From: Antarcticimicrobium sediminis
GTDB taxonomy: Bacteria; Pseudomonadota; Alphaproteobacteria; Rhodobacterales; Rhodobacteraceae
Assembly: GCF_004348975.1 (NCBI RefSeq)
Contig: NZ_SMFP01000009.1
Location: forward strand, 124,001 to 188,000
Reading direction: 5' to 3'
DNA length: 64,000 nucleotides
A model generated the notes under the pieces. The model saw nothing but the letters and a program-made list of their open reading frames with translations, made no database searches and had not been told where the DNA came from. A program made the translations under genes and the position numbers. Position 1 is the stretch's first letter, and each line of letters begins with the position of its first letter. Of the stretch, positions 55,081 to 63,871 are shown in pieces.

Positions 55081-56079
55081 ATGAACGTGAATAGAACCGC
55101 AGTTATCGCTGTGCTCGCCGTTGCCGCGGCCGCTGGCTATCTGGTCTGGACGGTGCGTCAGCCTGCGACCTATCTGGTGCAGGGAGAGGTCGAGGCGACG
55201 CGCATCGATCTGTCCGCGATGATCACGGCGCGGGTGTCGCAGACGCCGGTCGGTGTCGGGGACCGCGTTAGCGCTGGTGATATCGTGGTGAACATGGAAA
55301 GCGCGCAGCTTGATGCGCAGCTTGCGACCGCGCAGGCCGCCTTTGATGTTGCCAAGGCCAATCGCGATCTGGCCTATTCGACCCGCCCGGAAACGATTGC
55401 CGCAGCCGAGGCGCAATTGGCGAAGGCCGAAGCGGATGTGACCTTGGCGCAAAGCAGTTTCGACAGGATTACCCAATTGCGCAGCGGTTCGGTTGTGTCG
55501 CAGGCCGGGTTCGATCAATCCGCCAACGCGCTGACCGCCGCAATTCAGGCGCAAGCCGCGGCAAAGGCCAATCTCGATCAGGCGCGCAACGGGGCCAGTG
55601 CGGAACAAAAAGCGGTTGCCGACGCGCAGGTGTCGCAAGCCGAAGCCAATGTGATGCAAATCAAGGCAAACGTTGACGAAAAGACTGTTGTTTCCCCCAT
55701 TGACGGCGAGGTGACGACGCGCACCTCGGAAGTGGGAAAGCTTTTCAGTGCGGGCGCGCCACTGATCTCGATCGTCGATATCGATCACGCGTGGTTCACC
55801 TTCAACCTGCGCGAAGATCTGCTGGAAGGATTGAAAATCGGGCAGCCGTTGGAGGTGCGCGTGCCGGCCTTGGGCAAGGGCACAGCGTCCATAGATGCAA
55901 CGATCACCGCCATCAACGTTCAGGGCAGCTATGCCAACTGGCGGGCCACCAAAGCCACCGGAGATTTTGATCTTCGGACCTTTTCGGTGCGCGCCGAACC
56001 GGTTGAACAGGTCGATGGTTTGCGCCCGGGGATGAGCGTTCTTGTCGATTGGCCCGCCACGACCCGCAGCGGTCTGTGA
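55081..56079 (+). CDS. HlyD family membrane-fusion (periplasmic adaptor) protein
   Basis: A 332-residue adaptor. One N-terminal membrane anchor (about 7-22) is followed by a split lipoyl domain (ITARVSQTPVGVGDRVSAGDIVV ... VVSPIDGEVTTRTSEVGKLFSAG) that flanks a long Ala/Gln-rich coiled coil (about 80-200). A beta-barrel domain follows. It links inner-membrane permeases to an outer-membrane channel. It is the first gene of the TetR-controlled operon. Confidence 0.92.
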   Translation: MNVNRTAVIAVLAVAAAAGYLVWTVRQPATYLVQGEVEATRIDLSAMITARVSQTPVGVGDRVSAGDIVVNMESAQLDAQLATAQAAFDVAKANRDLAYSTRPETIAAAEAQLAKAEADVTLAQSSFDRITQLRSGSVVSQAGFDQSANALTAAIQAQAAAKANLDQARNGASAEQKAVADAQVSQAEANVMQIKANVDEKTVVSPIDGEVTTRTSEVGKLFSAGAPLISIVDIDHAWFTFNLREDLLEGLKIGQPLEVRVPALGKGTASIDATITAINVQGSYANWRATKATGDFDLRTFSVRAEPVEQVDGLRPGMSVLVDWPATTRSGL

Positions 56080-56083
56080 TCGC

Positions 56084-57343
56084 GTGGCACATCCGCATCT
56101 TCCACCCGGCTTCCGGCGCATCTTGCGGCGGGAATTGCACCAGATCGCAACGCGCCCTGCGCTTGCCTTCATGCTGGTGCCGCTGCCGCTGATCCTGTTC
56201 TTCGCACTGGCAGCGGTCTTTGCGCCGGGGCTGCCGCGTGATTTGCCCGTCGCGGTGGTGAATCTGGATGGCTCGCCCCTGTCGCGGCAGGTCGTGCGCA
56301 TGGTCGATGCCGCTGCGGATGTCGAGGTTGTCGAGCAGCTTACGACGCTCACCGAAGCGCGTCAGGCGCTGGTGGCGCAGCGCGCTTATGCGATCCTGAT
56401 GATCCCGGCCGAGATGGAGCATGATCTGTTGCTGGGGCAACGACCGGAGATCGTGATTTTCTCCAACAGCCAATTGCTGACGGCGGGGGGCATCGTCGCG
56501 CGCAGCATGCGCACGTCGGTCGCGACCTTCTCGGCAGGGGTATCGCTGCGCCTGCTCGAGGCGCAGGGCATCGGCACCGACGTGGCGATGGATTTGCTGA
56601 CGCCGATCCCGGTGCAACAAAGCCCGCTGTTCAACCCCTCGCTCGATTACATCCAGTTCCTGTTGTCCTCGGTCATGCCGACCGTGATGCAGATCTTCAT
56701 CTGTGCCACGGCGGTCTTGTCGTTCTCGCGCGAACATCATTCGTCGAACGGGATGGCGCGGCTGTTGCGGCTGTCGGGCACGCCGACCCGCGCCATTCTG
56801 GGCAAGCTTCTGCCCTATACCATCATGGGCTCGCTCGTGATGCTGATTGGCGACGTGGTGCTGTTCAGCTTCTTTGGCGCAAGCTTTCGCGGCAATATCT
56901 TCGTGTTCTTCCTCAACGGGTTCATGTTCATTCTGGCCTGTCAGGCGCTGGGCGCCTTCCTTGCCCTGCTGGCAAAGGACACGACAAACGGCCTTGGGAT
57001 GATGGGTCTTCTCGTTGCGCCGTCGTTCGGCTTTGCCGGGGTCAGCTTTCCGCGCTTTGGCATGACGCTGTTTGCGCAGGGCTGGGCCGCGATCATACCG
57101 CTGACCCCCTATCTTGAGGTGCGCACCGATCAGACATTGCGCGGCGCGCCGTTGGAATACTCGATCCCGTCTCTGCTGTGGTTGCTGGCGCAGCTCGTGG
57201 TGTTCGCGGGCCTGTTGTGGATTATGACCTACAAGACCATGCGCGCCACGCCAGCGGCCGAGGAAAACGGCGTTCCCGACCTCGCCGCCGAACCCCAAGC
57301 CACCGTAAACCAAACCACCGACATCCAGGAGGGCAGGGCATGA
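56084..57343 (+). CDS. ABC-2 type permease 1
   Basis: A 419-residue membrane protein with the ABC2_membrane_3 layout. One helix near residues 25-45 (ALAFMLVPLPLILFFALAAV) precedes a large extracytoplasmic domain (about 50-190), and then come five to six helices. I place the start at the GTG at 56084, five bases after the HlyD stop; a TTG at 56042 would also be in frame. The ribosome-binding site is weak, so coupling to HlyD translation is likely. No ATPase gene is present in the operon. The substrate is unknown. Confidence 0.83.
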   Translation: MAHPHLPPGFRRILRRELHQIATRPALAFMLVPLPLILFFALAAVFAPGLPRDLPVAVVNLDGSPLSRQVVRMVDAAADVEVVEQLTTLTEARQALVAQRAYAILMIPAEMEHDLLLGQRPEIVIFSNSQLLTAGGIVARSMRTSVATFSAGVSLRLLEAQGIGTDVAMDLLTPIPVQQSPLFNPSLDYIQFLLSSVMPTVMQIFICATAVLSFSREHHSSNGMARLLRLSGTPTRAILGKLLPYTIMGSLVMLIGDVVLFSFFGASFRGNIFVFFLNGFMFILACQALGAFLALLAKDTTNGLGMMGLLVAPSFGFAGVSFPRFGMTLFAQGWAAIIPLTPYLEVRTDQTLRGAPLEYSIPSLLWLLAQLVVFAGLLWIMTYKTMRATPAAEENGVPDLAAEPQATVNQTTDIQEGRA

Positions 57344-58473
57344 GCAAGCTGCGCAGCTTTTTCTCCGACGTCCTCGGGGCGCTTCGCAGGCTGTTGGGGG
57401 ACGAGAACGCGCGATCCACGATGATCGTCGGCATCCTGATCTATAGCGTCCTGTATCCGCAGCCCTATGTCGGTGAGGTATTGCGCGACGTGCCCGTCGT
57501 GGTGATCGATCAAGACAACTCCAGCGCCAGCCGAACCTTTGTGCGCGAGATGGACGTGACCGAATGGGTCGATGTCACCCTGTCGGTGTCCAATATGGAC
57601 GTCGCACGGGACGCGTTCTTTCGGCGCGATGTCTACGGTGTCGTTGTCATTCCCGACGGGTTCGAGGCGGACATTCTGGCAAGCCGCCCTTCGCCGGTGG
57701 CGGCCTTTGGTGATGGCAGCTATCTGTTGATCTACTCCAATGTGGTCAAGGCCGTCGCGACAGTGGCGGGCACGATGGGGGCTCAGGTGAATTACGCGCG
57801 CCTCACCGCGAGGGGGGTGGATGACGGTCTCGCGCGCACCCTGCTGTCCCCTGTGGCGGTGACCAGCGTGTCTGTGTTCAACCCGCAAGGGGGCTACGCC
57901 AGCTATGTGGTTCCTGCGGCCTTTGTTCTGATCCTGCAACAGACCCTTATGATGGGGATCGGTCTGTTGCACGCGGGCCGCAAGCTGCCCTCCGGTCGTC
58001 GAATGTGGGCCACGATCCTTGCCTATCTTGGCTTGTATCTGCTGTGGGTCATGTTCACGCAGATGTTGCTGCCGTTTCTCTATAGCATTCCGCGCACCGG
58101 CGATCTTGGAACGCTGCTTTTGCTTGCGGTGCCGTTCCTGTGTGCCTGCATCGCAATGGGTTTTGCCATCGCTCTGGCCATTCCGTGGCGCGAAGGGGTG
58201 GTGTTCTTCCTCGTGGTGATGGGGATGCCGTTGTTCTTTCTCTCAGGGATTTCCTGGCCCGTTGAAATGATCCCGGAGTACCTGCATGACCTGTCGCTGC
58301 TTGTGCCGTCGTCCTCGGCCATCTCGGCCTTTGTCGCTGTCGATCAGATGGGGGCCACGGCGCATGACATTGCAGGCGCCATACAAACGCAGGTTGCTCT
58401 GGCGTTCGGCTATACGGCTTTGGCCGTCGGACTTGCCCGGCTGACCCGCAAGACGCGAAAGCAGCCGATCTAA
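57340..58473 (+). CDS. ABC-2 type permease 2
   Basis: A 377-residue protein with the same layout as the preceding gene. It has an N-terminal helix (MIVGILIYSVLYPQPYV), an extracytoplasmic domain and five C-terminal helices. Its start overlaps the upstream stop (ATGA). The two permeases probably form a heterodimer with the HlyD adaptor. The window contains no free-standing ATPase dedicated to them. Confidence 0.85.
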   Translation: MSKLRSFFSDVLGALRRLLGDENARSTMIVGILIYSVLYPQPYVGEVLRDVPVVVIDQDNSSASRTFVREMDVTEWVDVTLSVSNMDVARDAFFRRDVYGVVVIPDGFEADILASRPSPVAAFGDGSYLLIYSNVVKAVATVAGTMGAQVNYARLTARGVDDGLARTLLSPVAVTSVSVFNPQGGYASYVVPAAFVLILQQTLMMGIGLLHAGRKLPSGRRMWATILAYLGLYLLWVMFTQMLLPFLYSIPRTGDLGTLLLLAVPFLCACIAMGFAIALAIPWREGVVFFLVVMGMPLFFLSGISWPVEMIPEYLHDLSLLVPSSSAISAFVAVDQMGATAHDIAGAIQTQVALAFGYTALAVGLARLTRKTRKQPI

Positions 58474-58684
58474 GCCTGTCCAGGCCGGAAAAACGGAGCG
58501 TAAACGCGGCGGTCTTGTCACGACCGGGTGGTCACCTCGCCGCGCTCATGTCCGTCGGGGAGGCTGGCGCGGCAACTGATCCCTTGACCCTTGCCGCCCA
58601 CGCGGCCATGAAACGGGCCACTGCATACGGGCAGGCCCAGCCGCCCGCCCCCCAATACACCCGACCCAAGATGAAGGAGCCACC

Positions 58685-60508
58685 ATGGCCCGCGCATCCA
58701 CTTCCAGATCCACCCCCCCCGCCGCACCCGGCGCACAGGAGGATCGCGCGCGGTCGCGCAAGATCGGGATTCTGGGGGCGCTTTGGCCCTTCATGCGGCC
58801 TTATCGCTGGCTGATCCTCGCCTCTATTGTCGCGCTGGTCTTTACCTCGATGGTGTCGCTGACCTTGCCTTTGGCGGTGCGCCGGGTGGTGGACAACTTT
58901 CGCACCGGCTCGGGCGAGTTGCTGGACCACTATTTCCTTGCCGCGCTTGGCATCGCCGGTTTGCTCGCGGTGGGCACCGGGCTGCGCTATGCGCTGGTGA
59001 CCAAGCTGGGCGAACGGGTGGTGGCCGATATCCGCGAGGCCGTGTTCGACCGCGTGATCGGCATGAGCCCGCAGTTCTTTGAAAAGATCATGACCGGCGA
59101 AGTTCTGAGCCGGATCACCACCGACACCACCCTGATTCAATCGGTGCTGGGCTCTTCGATCTCTATCGCGCTGCGCAACATGCTGCTGTTCGTCGGCGGG
59201 CTGGGGCTGATGCTGCTGACCTCGCCCAAGCTTGCCGGCATGGTGCTGTTGATCGTGCCGGCGGTGGTGGTGCCGATTTTGGTGCTGGGCCGCAAGCTGC
59301 GCGCCATCAGCCGCGAAAATCAGGACTGGATCGCCGCCTCCTCCGGCAACGCGGGCGAGGCGCTGGGCGCAGTGCAGACGGTTCAGGCCTTCACCCATGA
59401 GCGGGCCAGCCGCGCCCGCTTTGCCGAGATGACAGAAATGTCCTATCAGGTGTCGCAACGGCGCATCCTGACCCGGGCGCTGCTGACCGTGATCGTGATC
59501 TTTCTGGTCTTCACCGGCATCGTTGGCGTGCTTTGGATCGGGGCACGCGACGTGCGCGCCGGTGTCATGTCCGAAGGCATGCTGGTGCAATTCCTGATCT
59601 ATTCGGTGCTGGTTGCGGGCTCGGTCGCCGCGCTTTCCGAAATCTGGAGCGAGTTGCAGCGTGCCGCCGGGGCCACCGAACGGCTGGTGGAACTGCTCAA
59701 CGCCGACGACGCGGTGCAGGACCCCACCCAACCCGCGACGCTGCCGCGCCCGGTGCGGGGCGAGATCGCCTTTGACGGGGTCACCTTCCGCTATCCGGCC
59801 CGCCCTGAGGTCGCCGCGCTTGACGGGGTGTCGCTGCATATCGAACCGGGCGAGACGGTGGCCTTTGTCGGCCCCTCCGGTGCTGGCAAGACCACGATCA
59901 TCCAGCTTATGCTGCGGTTTTACGATCCCGTCTCGGGGCAAATCCGGCTGGACGGTGTGGCGCTGCGCGACATGACACGCGACGATTTTCGCCGTGCCAT
60001 CGCGCTGGTGCCGCAAGACCCGGTGATCTTTGCCGCCTCGGCCCGCGACAACATCCGTTTCGGCCGCCCCGACGCCACCGACGCCGAGGTCGAGGCCGCG
60101 ACCAAGGCTGCGGCAGCGCATGATTTTATCAGCGCGCTGCCCGAAGGCTATGACAGCTATGTGGGCGAACGCGGCGTGATGCTGTCGGGCGGGCAGAAAC
60201 AGCGGATCGCCATCGCCCGCGCCATCCTACGCGACGCGCCGGTGCTGTTGCTGGACGAGGCCACCAGCGCACTGGATGCCGAAAGCGAACGCGCGGTGCA
60301 GCAGGCCGTCGATGAGTTGAGCCAAAGCCGCACCACCCTGATCGTCGCCCACCGGCTGGCGACGGTGAAAAAGGCCAATCGCATCGTGGTGATGGAAGAG
60401 GGTCGCATCGTCGCCATGGGCACCCATGACGAACTGGTCGCCAGCGGCGGGCTTTATGCCCGGCTGGCCCGGCTGCAATTCACCGACGGAACGATGGCGG
60501 CGCAATAG
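58685..60508 (+). CDS. ABC exporter, MsbA-related (fused transmembrane and ATPase domains)
   Basis: A 607-residue half-transporter. A Pro/Ala-rich N-terminus is followed by six helices (about 30-320) and one ATPase domain with Walker A GPSGAGKTT, signature LSGGQKQR, Walker B LLLDEATSALD and the H-loop histidine (IVAHRLATV). It works as a homodimer. The call fits the MsbA-related group of lipid or drug exporters. It lies 211 bases after the permease operon on the same strand; co-regulation is possible but not shown. Confidence 0.92.
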   Translation: MARASTSRSTPPAAPGAQEDRARSRKIGILGALWPFMRPYRWLILASIVALVFTSMVSLTLPLAVRRVVDNFRTGSGELLDHYFLAALGIAGLLAVGTGLRYALVTKLGERVVADIREAVFDRVIGMSPQFFEKIMTGEVLSRITTDTTLIQSVLGSSISIALRNMLLFVGGLGLMLLTSPKLAGMVLLIVPAVVVPILVLGRKLRAISRENQDWIAASSGNAGEALGAVQTVQAFTHERASRARFAEMTEMSYQVSQRRILTRALLTVIVIFLVFTGIVGVLWIGARDVRAGVMSEGMLVQFLIYSVLVAGSVAALSEIWSELQRAAGATERLVELLNADDAVQDPTQPATLPRPVRGEIAFDGVTFRYPARPEVAALDGVSLHIEPGETVAFVGPSGAGKTTIIQLMLRFYDPVSGQIRLDGVALRDMTRDDFRRAIALVPQDPVIFAASARDNIRFGRPDATDAEVEAATKAAAAHDFISALPEGYDSYVGERGVMLSGGQKQRIAIARAILRDAPVLLLDEATSALDAESERAVQQAVDELSQSRTTLIVAHRLATVKKANRIVVMEEGRIVAMGTHDELVASGGLYARLARLQFTDGTMAAQ

Positions 60509-60743
60509 GGGCCTTTCGGCGCCCGGGTCCCCGGTGGGGACGGGGAAGCCAAATGTACAAAACGGCGCTCAAATTCCCCGACGTGGGCCTTCGGGGCCGT
60601 GGCTGGCGTGGTGGCCGGAGCGGCAAAATATATCTCCGGGGTCCTAAACCCCTTGTTCCGTAACGGAACTTGGCGTCACGTCACCCGCCAAGGGGGGCTG
60701 TTTCCCGCTCGCCTGACCTTGCGCCTCATGGGGTTTCCAATCA

Positions 60744-60759
60744 TCCTTGTCGACAAGGA
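60744..60759. promoter_or_regulatory. 16-bp perfect palindrome before the acyl-CoA synthetase
   Basis: TCCTTGTCGACAAGGA is fully palindromic and ends 27 bases before the start codon. Its size and position suit a repressor operator. Another inverted repeat, GTTCCG-TAA-CGGAAC, lies at 60655-60669, and CTTGGCG/CGCCAAG at 60669-60692. Confidence 0.5.
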
Positions 60760-60786
60760 ATGAGGGTGGTCTGGGAGGACGCTGGA

Positions 60787-62676
60787 ATGACGTTTGCCGG
60801 AATGGAAGATCGGCTTGCCATCGAAAACGAGATGCCTTGGAGCGAGCGCGATTTGCCCAAGACTCTCTATCACATGCTGGCCGGAACAGCGCATAAGTTT
60901 CCCAACAACAACGCGGTCAGTTATCAGATCTTTTCCGGCCCCAAGGACAAGGCGGAAACGCTCACCTGGTCGCAACTGCTCGAAAAGGTGTGCCAAACTG
61001 CAAACCTGTTCCGTTCGCTCGGCATCGGTGAAACTGACGTGGTCGCCTGCGTCCTGCCCAATTGCACGGAAACGCTGCTGACCATCCTTGGCGGCGCGAT
61101 CGCAGGGATCGTCAACCCGATCAACCCGCTGCTGGAACCGGAACAGATCGCCTCGATCCTGCGCGAGACCGGGGCCAAGGTCGTGGTCACGCTCAAACCC
61201 TTCCCCAAGACCGACGTGCCGCAAAAGGTGGTCGAGGCGGTGCGCCACGCCCCGAACGTGGACACCGTGCTGGAAGTCGACCTCAACCGCTACCTCACCC
61301 CGCCGAAATCCTGGATCGTGCCGCTGGCCCGGCCCAAGCTGGAAGGCAAGGCGTTGGTCGCCCATGCCGATTATATGGATTTCAGTAAGGCCTTGGCAAA
61401 ACAGCCGAAAAAGCTGGCCTTTGACGATGGCGGCAAAGATCGCGTCGGCTTTTATTTCCACACCGGCGGCACCACCGGCATGCCCAAGGTGGCGCAGCAC
61501 AAATACTCCGGCGCGATCTATAACGGTTGGCTCGGTCACGAGATGTTGTTCACCGAGAAAGACAACATCATGTGCCCGCTGCCGCTGTTTCACGTCTTTG
61601 CCTGCCACGTGATCGTGATGGCCTCGCTTGCCTCCGGCGCGCATGTGGTGTTCCCGACGCCAGCAGGCTATCGCGGCGACGGCGTGTTCGACAATTTCTG
61701 GAAACTGATCGAACGCTGGAAGATCAGCTTTATCATCACCGTGCCCACTGCCGTTTCGGCGCTGATGCAGCGCAAGGTGGATGCGGATATATCGTCGGTC
61801 AAAACCGCCTTTTCCGGGTCAGCACCGATGCCGCTGGAGCTGTTCAAACGGTTTGAAAGCGCCTCGGGCGTGACCATCGTCGAAGGCTATGGTCTGACCG
61901 AGGCCACCTGTCTCGTCTCCTGCAATCCGCCGGACGGCGAGAAAAAGGTCGGCTCGATCGGGATCCCGTTTCCCTATACGGATGTGAAGATCATGCGCGG
62001 CACCGCCGACGGCCCGCGGGAATGCAACTCCGACGAGATTGGCGAGATCTGCATCTCCAACCCGGGGGTCTATGCCGGCCATACCTATACCGAGGCCGAC
62101 AAGAACGTCGATCTGTTCTATGAGGGTAAATACCTGCGCACCGGCGATCTGGGCCGGATCGACCAGGACGGCTATCTGTGGATCACCGGGCGGGCCAAGG
62201 ATCTGATCATCCGGGGCGGCCACAATATTGACCCGGGCGAGATCGAAGAGGCGATGCTGGCGCATGAGGCCGTGGCCTTTGCCGGGGCCATCGGCCAACC
62301 CGATGCCTATGCGGGTGAAATGCCCTGCGTCTATGTCGAACTGATCGAAGGCGCGACCGTCAGCGAACAAGAGCTGATGGAGCATTGCAAGGTGCACGTG
62401 CACGAGCGCGCCGCGCGGCCCAAGTTCATCGGCATCCTCGACGAGCTGCCCAAGACGGCGGTGGGCAAGGTGTTCAAACCCGATCTGCGCAAGATGGCGA
62501 TCACCCGCGTTTATGACGCCGCGCTGGAAGCGGCAGAGCTGCAGGCGCGCGTTGTCTCGGTGAGCGATGACAAGACCCGCGGGCTGGTGGCGCAGCTGCG
62601 CCGCCATGGCGCGGACGAGGAGGAGGTGGCACATGTTCTGGGTAACTTTACCCGCCCCTGGGAATGGGAGCAGTGA
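60787..62676 (+). CDS. Acyl-CoA synthetase (AMP-forming)
   Basis: A 629-residue ANL-superfamily ligase. HTGGTTGMPKVAQ is the ATP loop (about 220-235), EGYGLTEATC the A5 motif and YLRTGDLGRIDQDGYLWITGRAKDLI the hinge to the C-terminal lid. PKTAVGKVFK holds the catalytic lysine. It activates a fatty or other carboxylic acid with CoA. GGGAGGA precedes the ATG at 60787. The esterase gene overlaps its end, so an ester-to-acyl-CoA route is plausible. Confidence 0.92.
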   Translation: MTFAGMEDRLAIENEMPWSERDLPKTLYHMLAGTAHKFPNNNAVSYQIFSGPKDKAETLTWSQLLEKVCQTANLFRSLGIGETDVVACVLPNCTETLLTILGGAIAGIVNPINPLLEPEQIASILRETGAKVVVTLKPFPKTDVPQKVVEAVRHAPNVDTVLEVDLNRYLTPPKSWIVPLARPKLEGKALVAHADYMDFSKALAKQPKKLAFDDGGKDRVGFYFHTGGTTGMPKVAQHKYSGAIYNGWLGHEMLFTEKDNIMCPLPLFHVFACHVIVMASLASGAHVVFPTPAGYRGDGVFDNFWKLIERWKISFIITVPTAVSALMQRKVDADISSVKTAFSGSAPMPLELFKRFESASGVTIVEGYGLTEATCLVSCNPPDGEKKVGSIGIPFPYTDVKIMRGTADGPRECNSDEIGEICISNPGVYAGHTYTEADKNVDLFYEGKYLRTGDLGRIDQDGYLWITGRAKDLIIRGGHNIDPGEIEEAMLAHEAVAFAGAIGQPDAYAGEMPCVYVELIEGATVSEQELMEHCKVHVHERAARPKFIGILDELPKTAVGKVFKPDLRKMAITRVYDAALEAAELQARVVSVSDDKTRGLVAQLRRHGADEEEVAHVLGNFTRPWEWEQ

Positions 62677-63614
62677 GCGGCGCGCGCGACTATGCGGCGC
62701 TGATTGACGCCCAGACTTGGGCTTTTATCCACAAGACCGCCGAGAGCTATCCGGAAGACACGGTCGAGGGCAGCATCGCGGACCAGCGGCGCGCCTATGA
62801 CACCATGTGCCGGGCCTTTCATCAGGACCGACCGATGGACGTCGAGGCGCGCGATGTTGTCGCCGACGGCGTGCCGGTGCGGATCTATAGCGCGGGCGAT
62901 CCGGGGTGCACGGTGATGTACTTCCACGGCGGCGGTTTCGTGGTGGGCGGGCTCGACTCCCACGATGATGTCTGCGGCGAGATCTGCGCGCGCACCGGCT
63001 ATCGCGTGGTTGCGGTCGATTATCGCTTGTCGCCTGAACACACCCACCCGGCAGCGTTTGAGGATTGCTGGAGCGCGACACAATGGGCGGCGCGTGCGTT
63101 TGGCGATGATCTGGTGCTGGCCGGGGACAGTGCCGGTGGCAATCTGGCCGCCGCCGTGGCGCATCATGCGCGCGGGCGGCTTGGCGGGATTCTGGGGCAG
63201 GTTCTGATCTATCCCGGGCTTGGCGGTGACGGCAGCGCGCCCTCATATCAGGAAAATGCCGAGGCCCCGATGCTGACGCTGGAAGAGGTCCGATTTTACG
63301 AGAACATCCGTCTGGCCGAGGGGCAGGCAGCGCCGGTGGGCGATCCGACCTACGCCCCGTTGCAGGACAGTGATTTTTCCGCTCTGCCGCCCACGGTGAT
63401 CGTGACCGCCGATTGCGATCCGCTGCGCGATGATGGCCGGGCCTATGCAGAACTGCTGCGGGCGGCGGGCGGACAGGTCCATTGGATCAACGAGACGGGG
63501 CTGGTACACGGCTTTTTGCGCGCGCGCAGCATGTCGACCCGGGCCAGCGACAGTTTCGAGCGGATCGAGGTGGCGATCGAGGCGCTGGGGCAGGGGATCT
63601 GGCCCTACGACTAA
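62664..63614 (+). CDS. Alpha/beta hydrolase, hormone-sensitive-lipase type
   Basis: A 316-residue esterase. The oxyanion-hole motif HGGGFV, the nucleophile elbow GDSAGG, the acid DCDPLRDD and the histidine in LVHGF form a complete HSL-family triad. No signal peptide is seen, so it is cytoplasmic. Translation starts at the ATG at 62664 or the GTG at 62673; the latter would give a four-base overlap with the upstream stop. It probably frees the acid that the upstream ligase activates; this is inferred. Confidence 0.9.
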   Translation: MGAVSGARDYAALIDAQTWAFIHKTAESYPEDTVEGSIADQRRAYDTMCRAFHQDRPMDVEARDVVADGVPVRIYSAGDPGCTVMYFHGGGFVVGGLDSHDDVCGEICARTGYRVVAVDYRLSPEHTHPAAFEDCWSATQWAARAFGDDLVLAGDSAGGNLAAAVAHHARGRLGGILGQVLIYPGLGGDGSAPSYQENAEAPMLTLEEVRFYENIRLAEGQAAPVGDPTYAPLQDSDFSALPPTVIVTADCDPLRDDGRAYAELLRAAGGQVHWINETGLVHGFLRARSMSTRASDSFERIEVAIEALGQGIWPYD

Positions 63615-63695
63615 ACGGCGGGCACCGGGTTGGCGGGCGCGGACCGAAGGCCGAGGGGATTGCCGGGTTTTCAATTTCGATCATCTCCTGTCATT

Positions 63696-63871
63696 TTATC
63701 CACAGGTTGATGTAGGTCAGCTGTCGAAATGCAATGAAACGCACCTAGTCAGAAAGTTACCCACAGAAGCTAGCGACGTGACCACCTGAACCCGCCCTGT
63801 CATCGGGCCAGGTCGCTCACGTAACACCTTGTCAGAACTTGCTAACTAACGTTGTCCACAGCTTATCCTCA
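63696..63871. other. Cluster of DnaA-box-like sequences
   Basis: TTATCCACA (63696-63704) is a perfect DnaA box. TTACCCACA (63757-63765), TTGTCCACA (63852-63860) and TTATCCTCA (63863-63871) each differ by one base. All four are in the same orientation within 176 gene-free bases. A 12-bp palindrome, CCTCAGCTGAGG (63867-63878), overlaps the last one. Confidence 0.5.

Noticed and set aside
58515-58814. 99-codon plus-strand frame before the MsbA-related exporter
   Set aside because: It runs into the exporter in another frame, is Pro/His-rich without a pattern, and is best explained as leader.
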